Shown one piece after another: positions 15,617 to 26,886 of a DNA stretch of 64,000 nucleotides. The notes beneath the pieces were generated by a model. The model was not told the origin of the DNA and made no database searches. It saw only the letters and a list, made by a program, of their open reading frames with translations. The first letter of the stretch is position 1. Each line of letters opens with the position of its first letter. Origin of the DNA: Candidatus Chloroploca sp. Khr17 (GTDB lineage Bacteria; Chloroflexota; Chloroflexia; Chloroflexales; Chloroflexaceae); the NCBI RefSeq assembly GCF_004138165.1, contig NZ_RYFF01000002.1:1-64000 (forward strand), written 5' to 3'. The translations under genes and the position numbers were made by a program.

Positions 15617-18600
15617 CTACAGGTGCGCCGTCCCCGGCAAGCGGGCTGTCCGATAGCCGTGCAGATCAAGATAGACGTTCCCCAGGTCGTCAACAACCCG
15701 TGCGTCAAAGCTCGTGCCGTTTTCGACCGGGGTGACGATGGCGTAGATCTGCGCGTCGCCAGCCTCTTCCAGATGCCGATAGACCTCAAGCGTGTCAAGT
15801 GAGGATGGCAAGGCCATCGCCTCGGTCTGGACGATCTCCCACACGCCTGCTGTCTGGAAGCAGAGCTCTAGCAAACGTGGGTCAACCAGGTGTTCGGCGT
15901 TGATCGGGGTGCTATCGGGTGGCAGGTCGCCCGCCAGCATGCCAATCGCCATCTCGTCGCTCAGCATGACCTTCTCGAGCACCTGGTACGCTGGGCCGTG
16001 GAAGTAGACTTTGTAGATCTCACTTCGCTCGATCACCCGCGCATGCTCGTCCGCAATCGGTTGTTCGGTCTGCGCCGCAGTCAGTTCCCCACGCGTGAGG
16101 CGAACCTCGGCCCGGAAGTGTACCGTCTCTTGCGCTGGTGGCGGGGTCTGCCCTGGGGCCACTACCGGTTGGAATGTCGAGCTCAACGTGGTCTGGGCCA
16201 GCAGATCTCCACCTTCGGCAGGCCGAATGACCGCCCGCAGCGTCAGTGTGCGTGGCTGGCTGCGATGGAATTTGACCGGGCTATCGAGCCGCTCATGCTC
16301 GATCCGCGCCAGACGGAAGTCAGGGGCAAACAGCCCCGCCACCTCCGCAAAGCCTTCGGTGCCCATCACGCCCGGCAACACCGGTGTCCCTTCGATCTGA
16401 TGATCGTACAGGAACGGTTGCTCGTGCGGATCAAGTGAGGTCTGGGCAATGATGCCACCATATAGCTTGGCGGCTTCGACTGTGCCGACCATCAGGTACG
16501 GGCGCTCACGCGCAGCCAGCGTTGCTGCGACTTTGTCTGGGTCAAGGCCGCCGTTCGGGTCAAACTCTTCGGTGAGGACACCCAGGCGCAACCCGACGAC
16601 GATTTCGTCGCGGGTATCGCCCGCCGTCAATTCGCGCCTGATCGTTGGGATGCCAACCTCGGGGGGCAGCATATCAATCCCCGCCATCTCCATGATCCGT
16701 GGGATCGACCCACGGGTCGCCATCCCGATCCCGCCCCAGGCTGTCCAGTCAATCACAATGGCACGTGTGTCGGGGCGCCAGCGCCGCATGCTGCTGCTGA
16801 TTTTGCAGAGCAAGTCGTTCGCGGCACTGTAGTCGGTCTGACCACTGTTGCCAAACCGCCCGGCCACGGAACTGAAGGCGACGGTTGCGCCAATCGGCAG
16901 GCCCTTGGCCGCCCGCAGCATATTGAAGAAGCCATCAGCCTTGATGTCAAAGACGCGGCTGAATTCGTCGTGCGCTTTCTCACTCAACGCCCGACTGATC
17001 TCGATGCCACCTGCGTGCAACAACACATCAATGCGGCCCTCGCGCTCGCGAAGGGCGTCAATGACCCCGGCAACCGCTGGGGTATCACGCAGGTCGAGGC
17101 TGTAGTAGTTGGCTGTACCGCCCGCTGCTTCGATCACTTCAATCACCCGCAACGCCGCCTCTGACCGTTCCACCGCCATGATGCCCCGGTCAATCTGCAC
17201 TGGCGTTGGCCGTTCGCCGCGGGCCTGCGCTTCCGCGATCAGCGCCGTCTTCAGTGCGGCCCGATCTTGCCGGAAGAGCCGAATGTGCTCGTCGGCGGGA
17301 TCTGGCTCTGGCGTGAGATCGAGCAGGTAGAACGTGCCACCCATCCCGGCTGCCGCCAGGTCGCCAATGATCGCACTCGTGATGCCCCCCGCTGCCCCCG
17401 TCACCAGATAGACCGTCTCGGGCGTCAGCACCATCCCCGAGTTGCCATTGTAGGCGTGGCGCTCTTCCAGGCTGATGCTCAGCCGGAGCCCGTCACTGTA
17501 GCCGACTTCAACGATGCCCGGATCGCTCAGGGTTTCGGCGATCAGGCTCTCGGCTGGTTCGACACTCTTGCGCCCGGTCTCGAAGTCAACCGCTTTGACC
17601 AGCACCGACGGGTATTCGCGCTTGTAGGCTTTGGCAAACCCTGTCACTGCACCGCCAAGCGGGGCCGCCGCGCCTTCGTCGTCGTAGCCGTGCCGCCCAC
17701 CCATCCGCGTTCCCACCACGAGGAAGGGAATGCGCTCGGGTTGCGCCCCAACGAGCGTGTGCGTCGCCAGATGCAGATTCTTGACTCGCGCACGGTTCAG
17801 TTCGTGCCACTCTGCCAGGTCAAGCTCTTCCAGGTCTGGCTCGACCTCAAGGGCCGGTAGCCAGTAGAGCCCGTCAACCGGCCCTTCGGCAAGCATGCCC
17901 TGGATCATCGCGACAATGGCACCCTCTTCCGGTGGCGCCTCAATCGGCAGCACCGTCACGCCCCGCTTTTCAAGCCGCGTTACGAGCGCTTTGCCGACAC
18001 CACTCCGATCCAACATGACGATGACCCGCACGCCTTCACCAAGCTGGGCGTTCGTTGCTTTGCAGAGATCCAGTGGTGGCCGGAGCACTGGTGTGGCGAC
18101 GCGCCGTGGCGCTCGGTTTGCTTCGCTCAGGTCGTAGGCCCCGGTAGGCACTGCTGTGGTCGTCTGCGTTGACTCAGCCGTTGCGCTCGCGCCTGTTCCT
18201 TCGCTCACCACCGCCGCGCCATTTCTGGTCTCGGGACGCTTTGTATAGACAAAGCCAATCACGTCGCGTAGCGTCGGATAATCGCGCAGCTTCAGATCTT
18301 CGATGCGGGGGATGTTGAACGCTTCGCGCACTGCCGCAAAGGTCTCGGCTTGCTTGACCGTGTCGACCCCCAGGTCGGCCTCAAGGTCGAGGTCGAGATC
18401 GAGCATCTCAATCGGGTAGCCGGTCTTGTCGGCGACCAGGTTGAGCACCGTTGTCGTGACCTGATCCTCCGCTGAGGCCATGCTTTGCGCTGGTGCATTT
18501 CCATTCGGGGCGATCGACGGTGCTGTGGCAACGGTTGTCGCTGCCGCTGCCGCCAGATCGGGGCGCTGCGTATGCACAAAGCCAATCACATCGCGCAGCG

Positions 18601-21600
18601 TTGGATAATCGCGCAGCTTCAGGTCTTCGATGCGGGGGATGTTGAAGGCCTCGCGCACCGCCGCAAAGGTCTCGGCCTGTTTGACCGTGTCGACGCCTAG
18701 GTCGGCCTCGAGATCAAGGTCAAGATCGAGCATTTCGGTCGGGTAGCCGGTCTTGTCGGCGACCAGACCAAGCACCGTTTCGGTAATTGGATCGATCGAT
18801 GGCTGAGTCACCGGTGTTGCCGCCGGTGCAACTGCTGTCGCCGGTGTCGGGGCCACCGCTGCCGGTGCTGCCACTGATGCGGCGAGATCGGGCCGGTGTG
18901 TGCGCACAAAGCCGATTACGTGCCGCATCGTCGGGTAGTCGCGGAGCTTCAGGTCTTCGATGCGGGGGATGTTGAAGGCTTCGCGCACTGCCGCAAAGGT
19001 TTCGGCCTGCTTGACGGTGTCGACGCCCAGGTCAGCCTCGAGGTCGAGGTCAAGATCGAGCATCTCAATCGGGTAGCCAGTCTTGTCGGCGACCAGGTTG
19101 AGCACCGTGTCAGCCACGGGATCACTCACGCTTACTGGCGCACTAATGGTGATCGGTTGGAGCGCTGCGGCGACGGGCGCTGCCGCCGGTGCCGCCACGG
19201 GCGCGGCGAGATCGGGTCGCTGTGTACGCACAAAGCCGATCACGTGCCGCATCGTCGGATAGTCGCGCAACTTCAGGTCTTCGATGCGGGGAATGTTGAA
19301 GGCTTCGCGCACCGCCGCAAAGGTTTCGGCCTGCTTGACCGTGTCCACGCCCAGGTCGGCCTCGAGGTCGAGGTCGAGATCGAGCATCTCAATCGGGTAG
19401 CCGGTCTTGTCGGCGACCAAATTGAGCACCGTGTCAGCGACGGGATCGCTCACGGTGGCTGTCACACTAACGGCGACTGATTGGGGCGCTGTGGCGACGG
19501 GTGCTGCCACTGGTGTTGCCACCGGCGCAGCGAGATCGGGCCGTTGCTCACGGACAAAGCCGATCACATGGCGCATCGTCGGGTAGTCACGCAGCCTCAT
19601 GTTCTCGATGCGGGGAATGTTGAAGGCTTCGCGCACCGCCGCAAAGGTTTCGGCCTGCTTGACCGTGTCCACGCCCAGGTCGGCCTCGAGGTCGAGGTCG
19701 AGGTCGAGCATCTCGCTTGGGTAGCCCGTCTTGTCGGCGACGAGCTTGAGCACCGTGTCCGCGACCGGATCGCTCACGACTGGCGGCGGACTGACCACCG
19801 CAGGCTGGGATGCTGGTGCCGGGGCAACCGGTGTTGGCGCAACAACGGGTTTGTGCGCAGCTGGTGCTGGAGCCGGCGCAACCGGTGCCGTTGGTTTTGT
19901 GGCAACTGGAGTCGGCGCAACCGGCGCCGTTGGTTTTGTGGCAACTGGAGTCGGCGCAACTGGCGCTGGTGTTGCTGGTCGGCTCACCACACTTGGCGCG
20001 CTCGGGCGGCCATTGCTTGCTGGCATAACCGCCATGTGATGTCCGGCCACATCAGGCGCAAACGCTGCGCGCTGCACCGGCCCGGTGCCAGCAACCCAGT
20101 CACTTGGTGCTGGTACGCGCTTTGGCGCACCCTGGGCCTTGATCCGCAAGACGCGTTTCACCACTTCGGTCTCGGCCCGGTCATAGCCACTCACCTGGGC
20201 CAGCCAATAATCATAGCGCTGGCGCTGATCAATGCGCTCGCTTGATCCTGGAATGCGTCGCAGCAAGGTCAGCGCGATCTGCGAGCCAAAGCCTGCTGCC
20301 AGGTGGATCGCATAGCGCACCGGGTAACGTCCGCCGCGGCTCAGGTTCAACTGGCCGAGTTCGGGGTCGGGCTCGCGGTAGTTCGGTACCGGCGGCACAA
20401 TGCCATGCTCCAGGATCTTGACCGCGATCACATCTTCGATGCCCACCCCCATCGGATGGCCGGTGAAGCCTTTGGTGTTGGCGATGACAATGTCGCTCGC
20501 CGCTGGCCCAAAGGTGTGCCGCAAGGCGGCGATTTCGGCCGAAGCACTGCCGCCCCGGGCCGGCGTAAAGGTCTCGTGCGAGATAAAGACCGTCTGCGCC
20601 GCCATGGTGCGCCGATCCAACCCAAAGCGCTGCTCGGCGGCCCGCACCAGATTGTCCACAATCTGGCTGATGTGCTGCACATCCAGGCGCGTTCCGTGGA
20701 AGGCGCTATTATTCGTCTCACTCGAGAGCACCTCGACAATGCCGCGCATGCCACGCTCGCGGACGGCATCCTCGCTCTCGACCAGCAAGGCACACGCGCC
20801 CATGCCGAGCAAGGTGCCATGCCGACGCCGATCAAACGGCAACGCAGCCTCTTCGACCGCATCATCGGTTGCCGCGGCCCCCGTTGCCAGGAAGCCGGCC
20901 CCGACCCATTCGAGCATATGCTCGCTTGTGACATCGTCGCCGCCCACTACCAACACCCGTCGACAGCGCCCACTGCGGATCCAGTCTTCGGCAATCGCAA
21001 CGGCCTGTGCGGTCGAGGCACATGCCGCATTGACATGCGTATTGGGCCCGCGTGCGCCGATATACTCGGCCAACTGGCTATGGCCCATCGCCAGGATGCG
21101 GAAGATGAAGCGTCGGTCGAATGTGTACGGATTGCGTTCGATCTCGTCGCGTACTTCGTTCATGCGCTGCGTCAGACGCATCAGCGTCGCCTCGTCACTC
21201 GTCACGTTGCGCAGCGCTTCCAGTTCCTGCAGCAGCGCCAGACGACCCTCGTGCTCGTAGTAGCGCTGCAACTCGCCACTCAACTGGTCATAGCCAGGGA
21301 AGGCGCTCGCAAAGATAACGCCAGTCTCGTCACGCAAGGCCTCGGGTAGCATCCAGCGCTCGGGCAAGAAGGTGCCCTTGCTCGTCTTTTTGTAGGTTTG
21401 CACCAGCGGAAGGCCGGCCTCACGCAGCGCATCAAGCCCCGCCGCCATCGCCAACTGGCTGGTGATGTCCAGCGCCTCCACCAGATTGGCCGCGACGCCG
21501 TATTCCGCCGTGAGGTCAAAGCTCCCTGAGCGCCCCGCGAGCCGGATCACATCGTCGGCGTGATCGATCTCTTGAAAGCTACCGCCGCCATCTTCACCCT

Positions 21601-24600
21601 TGACCACCCGGGTTACATGCTTCTTGACCATCAACCGACGGAAGCGCTCGGGAATGAGATCAATCAGTTGCTCGCCACGCAGGATGCGCTCGGCATTATC
21701 GAGTGCCATTAATGGCTTTGCCGCCCCCGGCAGGCCCAGGCCCGTGCCACTGATGACAATCGATCCGGCTGGTGGTCGATTACGGTCGTAGGCAGTCGGG
21801 TGTGGAGCCGGGCTTGCGCCATTGCCTGCCCCTTGCCGAAGCGCCTGTGTCAACAAGGCACTCAAGGCTTCGAGCCCTTGCCCATTCCCGTTGCCATGCT
21901 GCGCTCCATGATAGTCGCCCTGGCTCATCTCGCGGGTATCCTCCACCGGGCTCGCCTGAGCCATTTCGGCGTCAAGCGCGGGCAGATGTGCTACATTCGC
22001 AGGTAGGCGATGGGTTACCACCGGTGCCTCGTGGGCATAGGCTGCGGCGACCTGTCGAGGTGCCGCGACTGCGACCGGCTCAGCTGCATCCAGGCCTGCC
22101 GCATAGAGCCCGCAGAGCGCCTGGTTAAAACTGGCAAGCTCACCCGTTTTGGGATGGTTGGTAAAGAGCGCAACGGCATCGCCTTTGTCACCAAGTACAT
22201 CATCAACAAAGCCCTTCAACGCCTTCTTGGGGCCGCACTCGATAAAGATCCGGCATCCCTCGCGATAGAGCGTCTCGAGTCCCTTGACCCACTGCACCGG
22301 CGAGGCGATCTGGCGCTCCAGAAGATCCTTGATGCCCTCCACCGTGGTCGGATAGAGTTCGCCGGTCACATTGGCGACCAGCGGCAGTTCTGGTTCACGG
22401 ATGTGCAAGCGGTCGAGTACCTTGCGCAACGGCCCCGACGCCGGGGCGACAATGCTCGTGTGGAAGGCATGACTCACCGGGATGCGCTGGGCCTGGAACC
22501 CACGGCTAACAAAGAGGTCAATTGCTTGCTCGACGGCCCGACTCGCGCCACCGATCACGGCCTGGCTATAGCTATTGAGGTTGGCTGCAACCACATAGCC
22601 ATCAACCTCTTTGAGCGTGCTCTCGATCACCTCAAGCGGGGCCATGACGGCGGCCATCCAGCCATTATCCTCTACGCTCACCCTGGTCATCTCGGCACCA
22701 CGGGCGGCTGCCGCCTCGAGCGCCTGGGCAAAGGGCATAATGCCCGCCGCCACCAGCGCTCCATACTCCCCAAGCGAATGGCCCATCACCATATCGGGAC
22801 GAATGCCATACTCCGCGAGCAGCGTTAGCAGCGCGATATCGAGCGTCAGCATCGCCGGCTGGGTAATCGCCGTCTGCATCAGCGCCCGCTCGGCCTGCTT
22901 GATCACCGTCGGATCGTCGCTATCCACAAAGAGATAACTCGTTAACGGTTGCCCAAGGATCGGCGTCATCACCGCATCAGCCTCGGCAAAGACGGCGGCG
23001 ACCGCCGCTGAGTGCTGGGCAAGCTCGCGCCCCATATTGAGGTACTGGCTGCCCTGGCCGGGGAAGAGAAAGGCCACTTTCCCGGCAACCGTTCCACTGC
23101 CCCGAAAGATACCCTGGGCGGCAAGGGGTCGCCATGCAGCCGGATTATTCAACCCCGCAGCGCGCGCTGCCTTGCCCAGTTTCTCGGCCAGGTCGCTTGC
23201 CTCGCTAAAATCCACGACGAGCCGCTCGGGTTGACGGAGTTCGGCCCGCTCCGGCGCAGCAAGTGGCGGTGTCCAGCCACCTTTCACGCGCTCAAGGGTC
23301 GCCGTGATCCGCGCTGCCAGATCGGCGCTTGTTGCTGCACCCAGGGCCAGCATGCCCCGCAACGGCGGCTTCTGATCCACTTGAGCAGGGGCAGCATAAT
23401 GTTTGCTCATACTCTTCGCCTCTTCGCCTCTAGCCTCACCAGGGATCGCAGCACTCTGATAGCGGCGTGGGCCAGTGGTGATCATCCCGGGCACATACTC
23501 TTCAAGCACCAGGTGAAAATTGGTTCCCCCAAACCCATAGGCACTCACGCCCGCACGGCGGGGGAAGGCCGCTGGCCGCTCCCACTCGCGTCCCTCGTGG
23601 AGCAGGCTAAAAGGCGTTGCCGTGAAGTCAACACTCGGGTTTGACGGCATTGCATTGAGCGTCGGCGGCAAAATCTTCTCGTGAACCGCGAAGGTCGCCT
23701 TGAGCAACCCGGCGGCTCCAGCTCCGGCTTTCAGGTGGCCAATATTGCTCTTGGCCGACCCGAGGCCGATGCGCCCGCGTTCGACGCCCGCAAAGACCTT
23801 GCTCAGACTCTCGACTTCCACCACATCACCGACCCGCGTGCTCGTGCCGTGTGCTTCGAGCAGCGTGCAGGTCGCGGGGTCAAGCCCGGCATGTTTCCAT
23901 GCACGCTCGACCGCATAGATCTGCCCGATCGGATTGGGCGCCGTAATGCCCTTGCCTTTGCCATCCGACGCCGCCCCGACCCCACGGATCACGGCGTAGA
24001 TCGTATCGCCATCGCGTTCCGCATCCGCCAGGCGTTTCAGCAAAAACGCCGCAGCGCCTTCACCCATCACAAAACCATCGGCCCCATCGCCAAATGGGCG
24101 TGTCCCGGTCGCCGAAAGCGCCCCGATCTTGCAGAATTTTACATAAGTCGAAATGCCCATATTGCGGTCAACGCCACCCGTCACCACCGCATCAACATGG
24201 CCTTCGCTCAGCATCTCAACGGCAGCCGCAACCGCGGCAAAGGTCGAAGCACAGGCTGCATCCGTGATAAAGTTGGGTCCGCGCAGGTTGAGCACATTCG
24301 CCACCCGTCCGGCGACGATATTGGGCAACTCACCTGGCATCGAGTCTTCGCTGATCGCGGGCAACTTCCGCCCCACTTCAGCATAAAACTGAGCCAGCAT
24401 CGCCGCCTGCACCTCAGCGGGAAGCGTTTTGAAGGCGTCGGTACTCGCAAGATAGTTGGCAAAATCGGGGGCCACGATGCGCTGATTGGTCAGGTAGTGC
24501 AACTCGCCGCCCATCGCCGTGCCGAGGATAACCCCGGTATTGTCGGTATTGAGCGCCCGGTCAGGCAAGCCGTAATCAGCCAGCGCCTCGGCGGCAACCG

Positions 24601-24895
24601 TGACCGCCCACTGCTGCCCTTCATCCATCGCACTCGCCACGCGGGGCGGAATGCGGAAACGCTGCCAATCAAACTGGAAACCCCGTACCCACCCACCGAT
24701 CTTCGTGTAGGTCTTGTCAGGGGCCGCCGGATCAGGATCGTAATAATCCGCCAGGCTCCAGCGATCAGCCGGTGTCTCGCTGATGCTGTAGCGCTTAGAA
24801 AGAATATTCTGCCAGAATGCTCGTGCATTAGGAGCATCAGGCAACATCGCGCCAACGCCCACGATGGCGATGGCGCACGAGGCCGAAGTATCCAT
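15617..24895 (-). CDS. type I polyketide / PUFA-synthase-like megasynthase
   Basis: Protein of 3092 aa. Start is the ATG at 24895 with GGAGGAG six bases upstream. Domain order: ketosynthase 1 (~10-460; Cys215 in DAACAST, EAHGTST, SNIGHL), acyltransferase (~640-960; Ser707 in GHSLGEYG), ketosynthase 2 (~1045-1545; Cys1292 in [24 protein letters not shown]), a Pro/Ala linker, five tandem carrier domains (~1705-2225), a ketoreductase (~2280-2760; Tyr2689 in TDYSAAND), and a hot-dog dehydratase (~2790-3080; His2832 in [12 protein letters not shown]). No enoyl reductase or thioesterase is seen. The tandem carriers and KS-AT-ACPn-KR order recall PfaA of PUFA synthases, but with a second ketosynthase and a dehydratase in one chain. 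All five carriers have Thr (1744, 1852, 1960, 2070, 2179) in LGVDTVKQ instead of Ser. The product is likely a modified long-chain lipid; this is inference. Confidence 0.9.
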   Translation of the reverse strand: MDTSASCAIAIVGVGAMLPDAPNARAFWQNILSKRYSISETPADRWSLADYYDPDPAAPDKTYTKIGGWVRGFQFDWQRFRIPPRVASAMDEGQQWAVTVAAEALADYGLPDRALNTDNTGVILGTAMGGELHYLTNQRIVAPDFANYLASTDAFKTLPAEVQAAMLAQFYAEVGRKLPAISEDSMPGELPNIVAGRVANVLNLRGPNFITDAACASTFAAVAAAVEMLSEGHVDAVVTGGVDRNMGISTYVKFCKIGALSATGTRPFGDGADGFVMGEGAAAFLLKRLADAERDGDTIYAVIRGVGAASDGKGKGITAPNPIGQIYAVERAWKHAGLDPATCTLLEAHGTSTRVGDVVEVESLSKVFAGVERGRIGLGSAKSNIGHLKAGAGAAGLLKATFAVHEKILPPTLNAMPSNPSVDFTATPFSLLHEGREWERPAAFPRRAGVSAYGFGGTNFHLVLEEYVPGMITTGPRRYQSAAIPGEARGEEAKSMSKHYAAPAQVDQKPPLRGMLALGAATSADLAARITATLERVKGGWTPPLAAPERAELRQPERLVVDFSEASDLAEKLGKAARAAGLNNPAAWRPLAAQGIFRGSGTVAGKVAFLFPGQGSQYLNMGRELAQHSAAVAAVFAEADAVMTPILGQPLTSYLFVDSDDPTVIKQAERALMQTAITQPAMLTLDIALLTLLAEYGIRPDMVMGHSLGEYGALVAAGIMPFAQALEAAAARGAEMTRVSVEDNGWMAAVMAPLEVIESTLKEVDGYVVAANLNSYSQAVIGGASRAVEQAIDLFVSRGFQAQRIPVSHAFHTSIVAPASGPLRKVLDRLHIREPELPLVANVTGELYPTTVEGIKDLLERQIASPVQWVKGLETLYREGCRIFIECGPKKALKGFVDDVLGDKGDAVALFTNHPKTGELASFNQALCGLYAAGLDAAEPVAVAAPRQVAAAYAHEAPVVTHRLPANVAHLPALDAEMAQASPVEDTREMSQGDYHGAQHGNGNGQGLEALSALLTQALRQGAGNGASPAPHPTAYDRNRPPAGSIVISGTGLGLPGAAKPLMALDNAERILRGEQLIDLIPERFRRLMVKKHVTRVVKGEDGGGSFQEIDHADDVIRLAGRSGSFDLTAEYGVAANLVEALDITSQLAMAAGLDALREAGLPLVQTYKKTSKGTFLPERWMLPEALRDETGVIFASAFPGYDQLSGELQRYYEHEGRLALLQELEALRNVTSDEATLMRLTQRMNEVRDEIERNPYTFDRRFIFRILAMGHSQLAEYIGARGPNTHVNAACASTAQAVAIAEDWIRSGRCRRVLVVGGDDVTSEHMLEWVGAGFLATGAAATDDAVEEAALPFDRRRHGTLLGMGACALLVESEDAVRERGMRGIVEVLSSETNNSAFHGTRLDVQHISQIVDNLVRAAEQRFGLDRRTMAAQTVFISHETFTPARGGSASAEIAALRHTFGPAASDIVIANTKGFTGHPMGVGIEDVIAVKILEHGIVPPVPNYREPDPELGQLNLSRGGRYPVRYAIHLAAGFGSQIALTLLRRIPGSSERIDQRQRYDYWLAQVSGYDRAETEVVKRVLRIKAQGAPKRVPAPSDWVAGTGPVQRAAFAPDVAGHHMAVMPASNGRPSAPSVVSRPATPAPVAPTPVATKPTAPVAPTPVATKPTAPVAPAPAPAAHKPVVAPTPVAPAPASQPAVVSPPPVVSDPVADTVLKLVADKTGYPSEMLDLDLDLEADLGVDTVKQAETFAAVREAFNIPRIENMRLRDYPTMRHVIGFVREQRPDLAAPVATPVAAPVATAPQSVAVSVTATVSDPVADTVLNLVADKTGYPIEMLDLDLDLEADLGVDTVKQAETFAAVREAFNIPRIEDLKLRDYPTMRHVIGFVRTQRPDLAAPVAAPAAAPVAAALQPITISAPVSVSDPVADTVLNLVADKTGYPIEMLDLDLDLEADLGVDTVKQAETFAAVREAFNIPRIEDLKLRDYPTMRHVIGFVRTHRPDLAASVAAPAAVAPTPATAVAPAATPVTQPSIDPITETVLGLVADKTGYPTEMLDLDLDLEADLGVDTVKQAETFAAVREAFNIPRIEDLKLRDYPTLRDVIGFVHTQRPDLAAAAATTVATAPSIAPNGNAPAQSMASAEDQVTTTVLNLVADKTGYPIEMLDLDLDLEADLGVDTVKQAETFAAVREAFNIPRIEDLKLRDYPTLRDVIGFVYTKRPETRNGAAVVSEGTGASATAESTQTTTAVPTGAYDLSEANRAPRRVATPVLRPPLDLCKATNAQLGEGVRVIVMLDRSGVGKALVTRLEKRGVTVLPIEAPPEEGAIVAMIQGMLAEGPVDGLYWLPALEVEPDLEELDLAEWHELNRARVKNLHLATHTLVGAQPERIPFLVVGTRMGGRHGYDDEGAAAPLGGAVTGFAKAYKREYPSVLVKAVDFETGRKSVEPAESLIAETLSDPGIVEVGYSDGLRLSISLEERHAYNGNSGMVLTPETVYLVTGAAGGITSAIIGDLAAAGMGGTFYLLDLTPEPDPADEHIRLFRQDRAALKTALIAEAQARGERPTPVQIDRGIMAVERSEAALRVIEVIEAAGGTANYYSLDLRDTPAVAGVIDALREREGRIDVLLHAGGIEISRALSEKAHDEFSRVFDIKADGFFNMLRAAKGLPIGATVAFSSVAGRFGNSGQTDYSAANDLLCKISSSMRRWRPDTRAIVIDWTAWGGIGMATRGSIPRIMEMAGIDMLPPEVGIPTIRRELTAGDTRDEIVVGLRLGVLTEEFDPNGGLDPDKVAATLAARERPYLMVGTVEAAKLYGGIIAQTSLDPHEQPFLYDHQIEGTPVLPGVMGTEGFAEVAGLFAPDFRLARIEHERLDSPVKFHRSQPRTLTLRAVIRPAEGGDLLAQTTLSSTFQPVVAPGQTPPPAQETVHFRAEVRLTRGELTAAQTEQPIADEHARVIERSEIYKVYFHGPAYQVLEKVMLSDEMAIGMLAGDLPPDSTPINAEHLVDPRLLELCFQTAGVWEIVQTEAMALPSSLDTLEVYRHLEEAGDAQIYAIVTPVENGTSFDARVVDDLGNVYLDLHGYRTARLPGTAHL
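18240..19780. repeat. five tandem carrier-domain repeats
   Basis: Five copies of a ~325-bp unit (108-110 residues each) within the megasynthase gene. The core of each copy encodes [19 protein letters not shown], nearly identical at the protein level and very similar in DNA, with variable Ala/Pro linkers between. Copy number may be unstable by recombination or misassembled in short-read data. Confidence 0.9.
19890..19967. repeat. 39-bp tandem repeat in Pro/Ala linker
   Basis: Two near-identical 39-bp units starting GTTGGTTTTGTGGCAACTGG encode 13-residue repeats of the type [13 protein letters not shown] in the flexible linker before the first carrier domain. The unit keeps the frame, so copy-number change would only alter linker length. 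Confidence 0.8.
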
Positions 24896-24932
24896 GAAAA
24901 GCTCCTCCGGAGCACCCCCACGCAGGGGGTCA

Positions 24933-26570
24933 CTACTCTGCCGGGAACGCGGCATTGAGCCGCTCGGCAACGATATTCATATCCTCAATCTGTCCAGCTT
25001 GAGCCTGATAAATCGCCGGTAGCCCGAGGTTTCCCGCTAGGTTGGGATCGGTCTGCCCTGCACTGATGCACCAGCGTAGCCCATCGGTGGCGACCTTGAG
25101 TGCCGCCTCGCGGGCGTGAATGCGCGCCATGGTGCGTAGGGTTTCGGGGCTAAAGGGCACGGCCTTGCTTGGGTTATTGGCGGCGCGCTCGCTAAAGATC
25201 GCGGCCGTTTCGGCCCACGCAATCAACTCACCAAGCCGGAAGAGAATATGCTGATTGCGGGTCAACCGATCAAGCCGGCAGCGCTCTAGCACCACCGCCA
25301 GTGCACGCAACGCCAGCGCGGTGGTGGCGGCCCCGGTGTCGGGGTTGGTACGGGCCAGTTGCTCGAGTTTCGCCGCCCAGTCGTTGTAGTAGGCTCCACG
25401 CGTCTTCAAATGCAACTGCCACCGATCACGCGCAATCGTCCACTCCATAATCTCCGAGGTACCCTCGTAGATACAGGTGATCCGCACATCGCGCTTGACC
25501 TTCTCGACCATATACTCTTTGGTGTAGCCATAGCCACCGTGCGCCTGGATCGCATCTTCAGCCGCCTTATTGCCGCTCTCGGTGGCGAAATACTTCGCTA
25601 CGGCCCCCTCGGTCTGCTGCCCGGGGTCGCCCGCATCAATATTTTCCGCAACCCACTCGATATAAGCGCGTGAGGCTTCGAGCCGCACTGCATTCGGTAC
25701 CAGCAGTTTGTGGGTGTAGGCCTGTTTCGTCGAAAGCAGCGCCCCACCTTGAATGCGCGTCTGCCCATACTGAATCGCCCGCTCAAGCGCGCTCCAGCCT
25801 CCACCCATGCCAAAGGCCGCGACCATCAGTCGGGTATAGCCAAAGACCGCTTGCGCCTGCGCAAGCCCCTGCCCTTCGACGCCGCCGACCAGATTTTCGG
25901 CTGGCACAAAGACCTCATCAAGGAAGAGCGCTGCCGTATTCGAAGCCCGAATGCCGTGCTTATCTTCGGGCTTGCCCCAGCTAAAGCCAGGCGCCCCCCG
26001 CTCAACGACAAACCAGGTTGGCCCGCCTTCGGTATTGGCAAGAATCGTATAGAGCGTCGCCACCCCACCATTCGAAATCCACTGCTTGCGCCCCGAGATC
26101 TTGTAGCCAGTCAGTTGCCCATCTTCATAGACTGGCGTTGCCCGGGTCGTCAGGCTGCCAAGATCACTCCCTGCCTGCGGCTCAGTCGCCCCATAGGCCA
26201 CCAGCAAGCCCTCGTCGGCAATGCGCCCCATCCAGAGCGCCTTCTGCTCGTCGGTGCCACCCACCACGATTGGATCCGTGCCGAGAAAGGTTGCTAGTAC
26301 TCCCGTCGCGACCCCAAGGTCGATGCGTGCCATTTGCTCGGAAACGCGGTAAATATCGTAAGCACCCCCACCGAGCCCACCGAACTCTTCGGGGATGAAA
26401 ATAAGGTGCAGGCCAAATTTCTCAGGGTCGTAGAGATCCTTCAGCACCTGGTGCGGAAATTCGTCACGTTCGTCCAACTCCCTCAGAAATTCGGGTTTCA
26501 GTTGCCGGTCGGCATAATCCCGCAACGTCGTCAGTACCATCTCCAGCGTATCGGTATCCAGGGTCGTCAT
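24933..26570 (-). CDS. acyl-CoA dehydrogenase
   Basis: FAD-dependent acyl-CoA dehydrogenase, 545 aa. Conserved segments: [15 protein letters not shown] and [13 protein letters not shown] in the N-terminal/middle domains, and [16 protein letters not shown], whose Glu is the usual catalytic base of this superfamily. A C-terminal extension of about 120 residues makes it longer than the ~380-aa soluble class, closer to the longer bacterial members. Start at 26570 has GGAGG nine bases upstream. It is the first gene of the minus-strand operon, 37 bases before the megasynthase, and could supply or modify an acyl-CoA starter, or work on the product. Substrate not determinable. Confidence 0.85.
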   Translation of the reverse strand: MTTLDTDTLEMVLTTLRDYADRQLKPEFLRELDERDEFPHQVLKDLYDPEKFGLHLIFIPEEFGGLGGGAYDIYRVSEQMARIDLGVATGVLATFLGTDPIVVGGTDEQKALWMGRIADEGLLVAYGATEPQAGSDLGSLTTRATPVYEDGQLTGYKISGRKQWISNGGVATLYTILANTEGGPTWFVVERGAPGFSWGKPEDKHGIRASNTAALFLDEVFVPAENLVGGVEGQGLAQAQAVFGYTRLMVAAFGMGGGWSALERAIQYGQTRIQGGALLSTKQAYTHKLLVPNAVRLEASRAYIEWVAENIDAGDPGQQTEGAVAKYFATESGNKAAEDAIQAHGGYGYTKEYMVEKVKRDVRITCIYEGTSEIMEWTIARDRWQLHLKTRGAYYNDWAAKLEQLARTNPDTGAATTALALRALAVVLERCRLDRLTRNQHILFRLGELIAWAETAAIFSERAANNPSKAVPFSPETLRTMARIHAREAALKVATDGLRWCISAGQTDPNLAGNLGLPAIYQAQAGQIEDMNIVAERLNAAFPAE

Positions 26571-26886
26571 TACCTGTCCCTCCGAACTAGACCCATAACA
26601 TAAGGGTATAAAACAGGCTCTAGTGTACACCATCGCAACGCGCTCGCGCCAATAAGTTGCAGAAGTAATAGATAAGAGATATTTATTATGCGAGAAATTT
26701 CGTTCACCGTTATGTTTCTAGGAGTATCAATTTGTGCCTTTGCCTTGTCTGTGAAAACATTCTCAATTGTATCAATCCATGGTATACTAAGCCGAGACTG
26801 CCCAGGTTTCGCTCAGTGAATGGACGTATGTTGCACAGAATAGGGCAGCCCTGCAGCGCACTCAGGAGTTCCAACAGGGAGAGTGT
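26571..26886. other. divergent intergenic region
   Basis: 316 bases between the divergent megasynthase operon and pntAA. The pntAA-proximal half is AT-rich and holds a candidate promoter. I could not place a convincing promoter for the leftward operon, although one must be here or the operon is read from further upstream. No hairpin or ORF was seen. Confidence 0.6.
26760..26788 (+). promoter_or_regulatory. candidate promoter of the pnt operon
   Basis: TTCTCA (26760-26765), 17-base spacer and TATACT (26783-26788). The -10 box is good, the -35 box weak. It lies 98 bases upstream of the pntAA start. Confidence 0.45.

Noticed and set aside
18240-19780. Possible CRISPR-like or satellite array
   Set aside because: The five repeats are ~325 bp and fully coding (carrier domains), far longer than CRISPR repeats.
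20303-21349. 348-aa open frame on the plus strand
   Set aside because: Shadow of the KS2 region; composition follows the complementary codon bias.
23681-24958. 425-aa open frame on the plus strand
   Set aside because: Shadow of the KS1 region of the megasynthase; no family match and no ribosome site.
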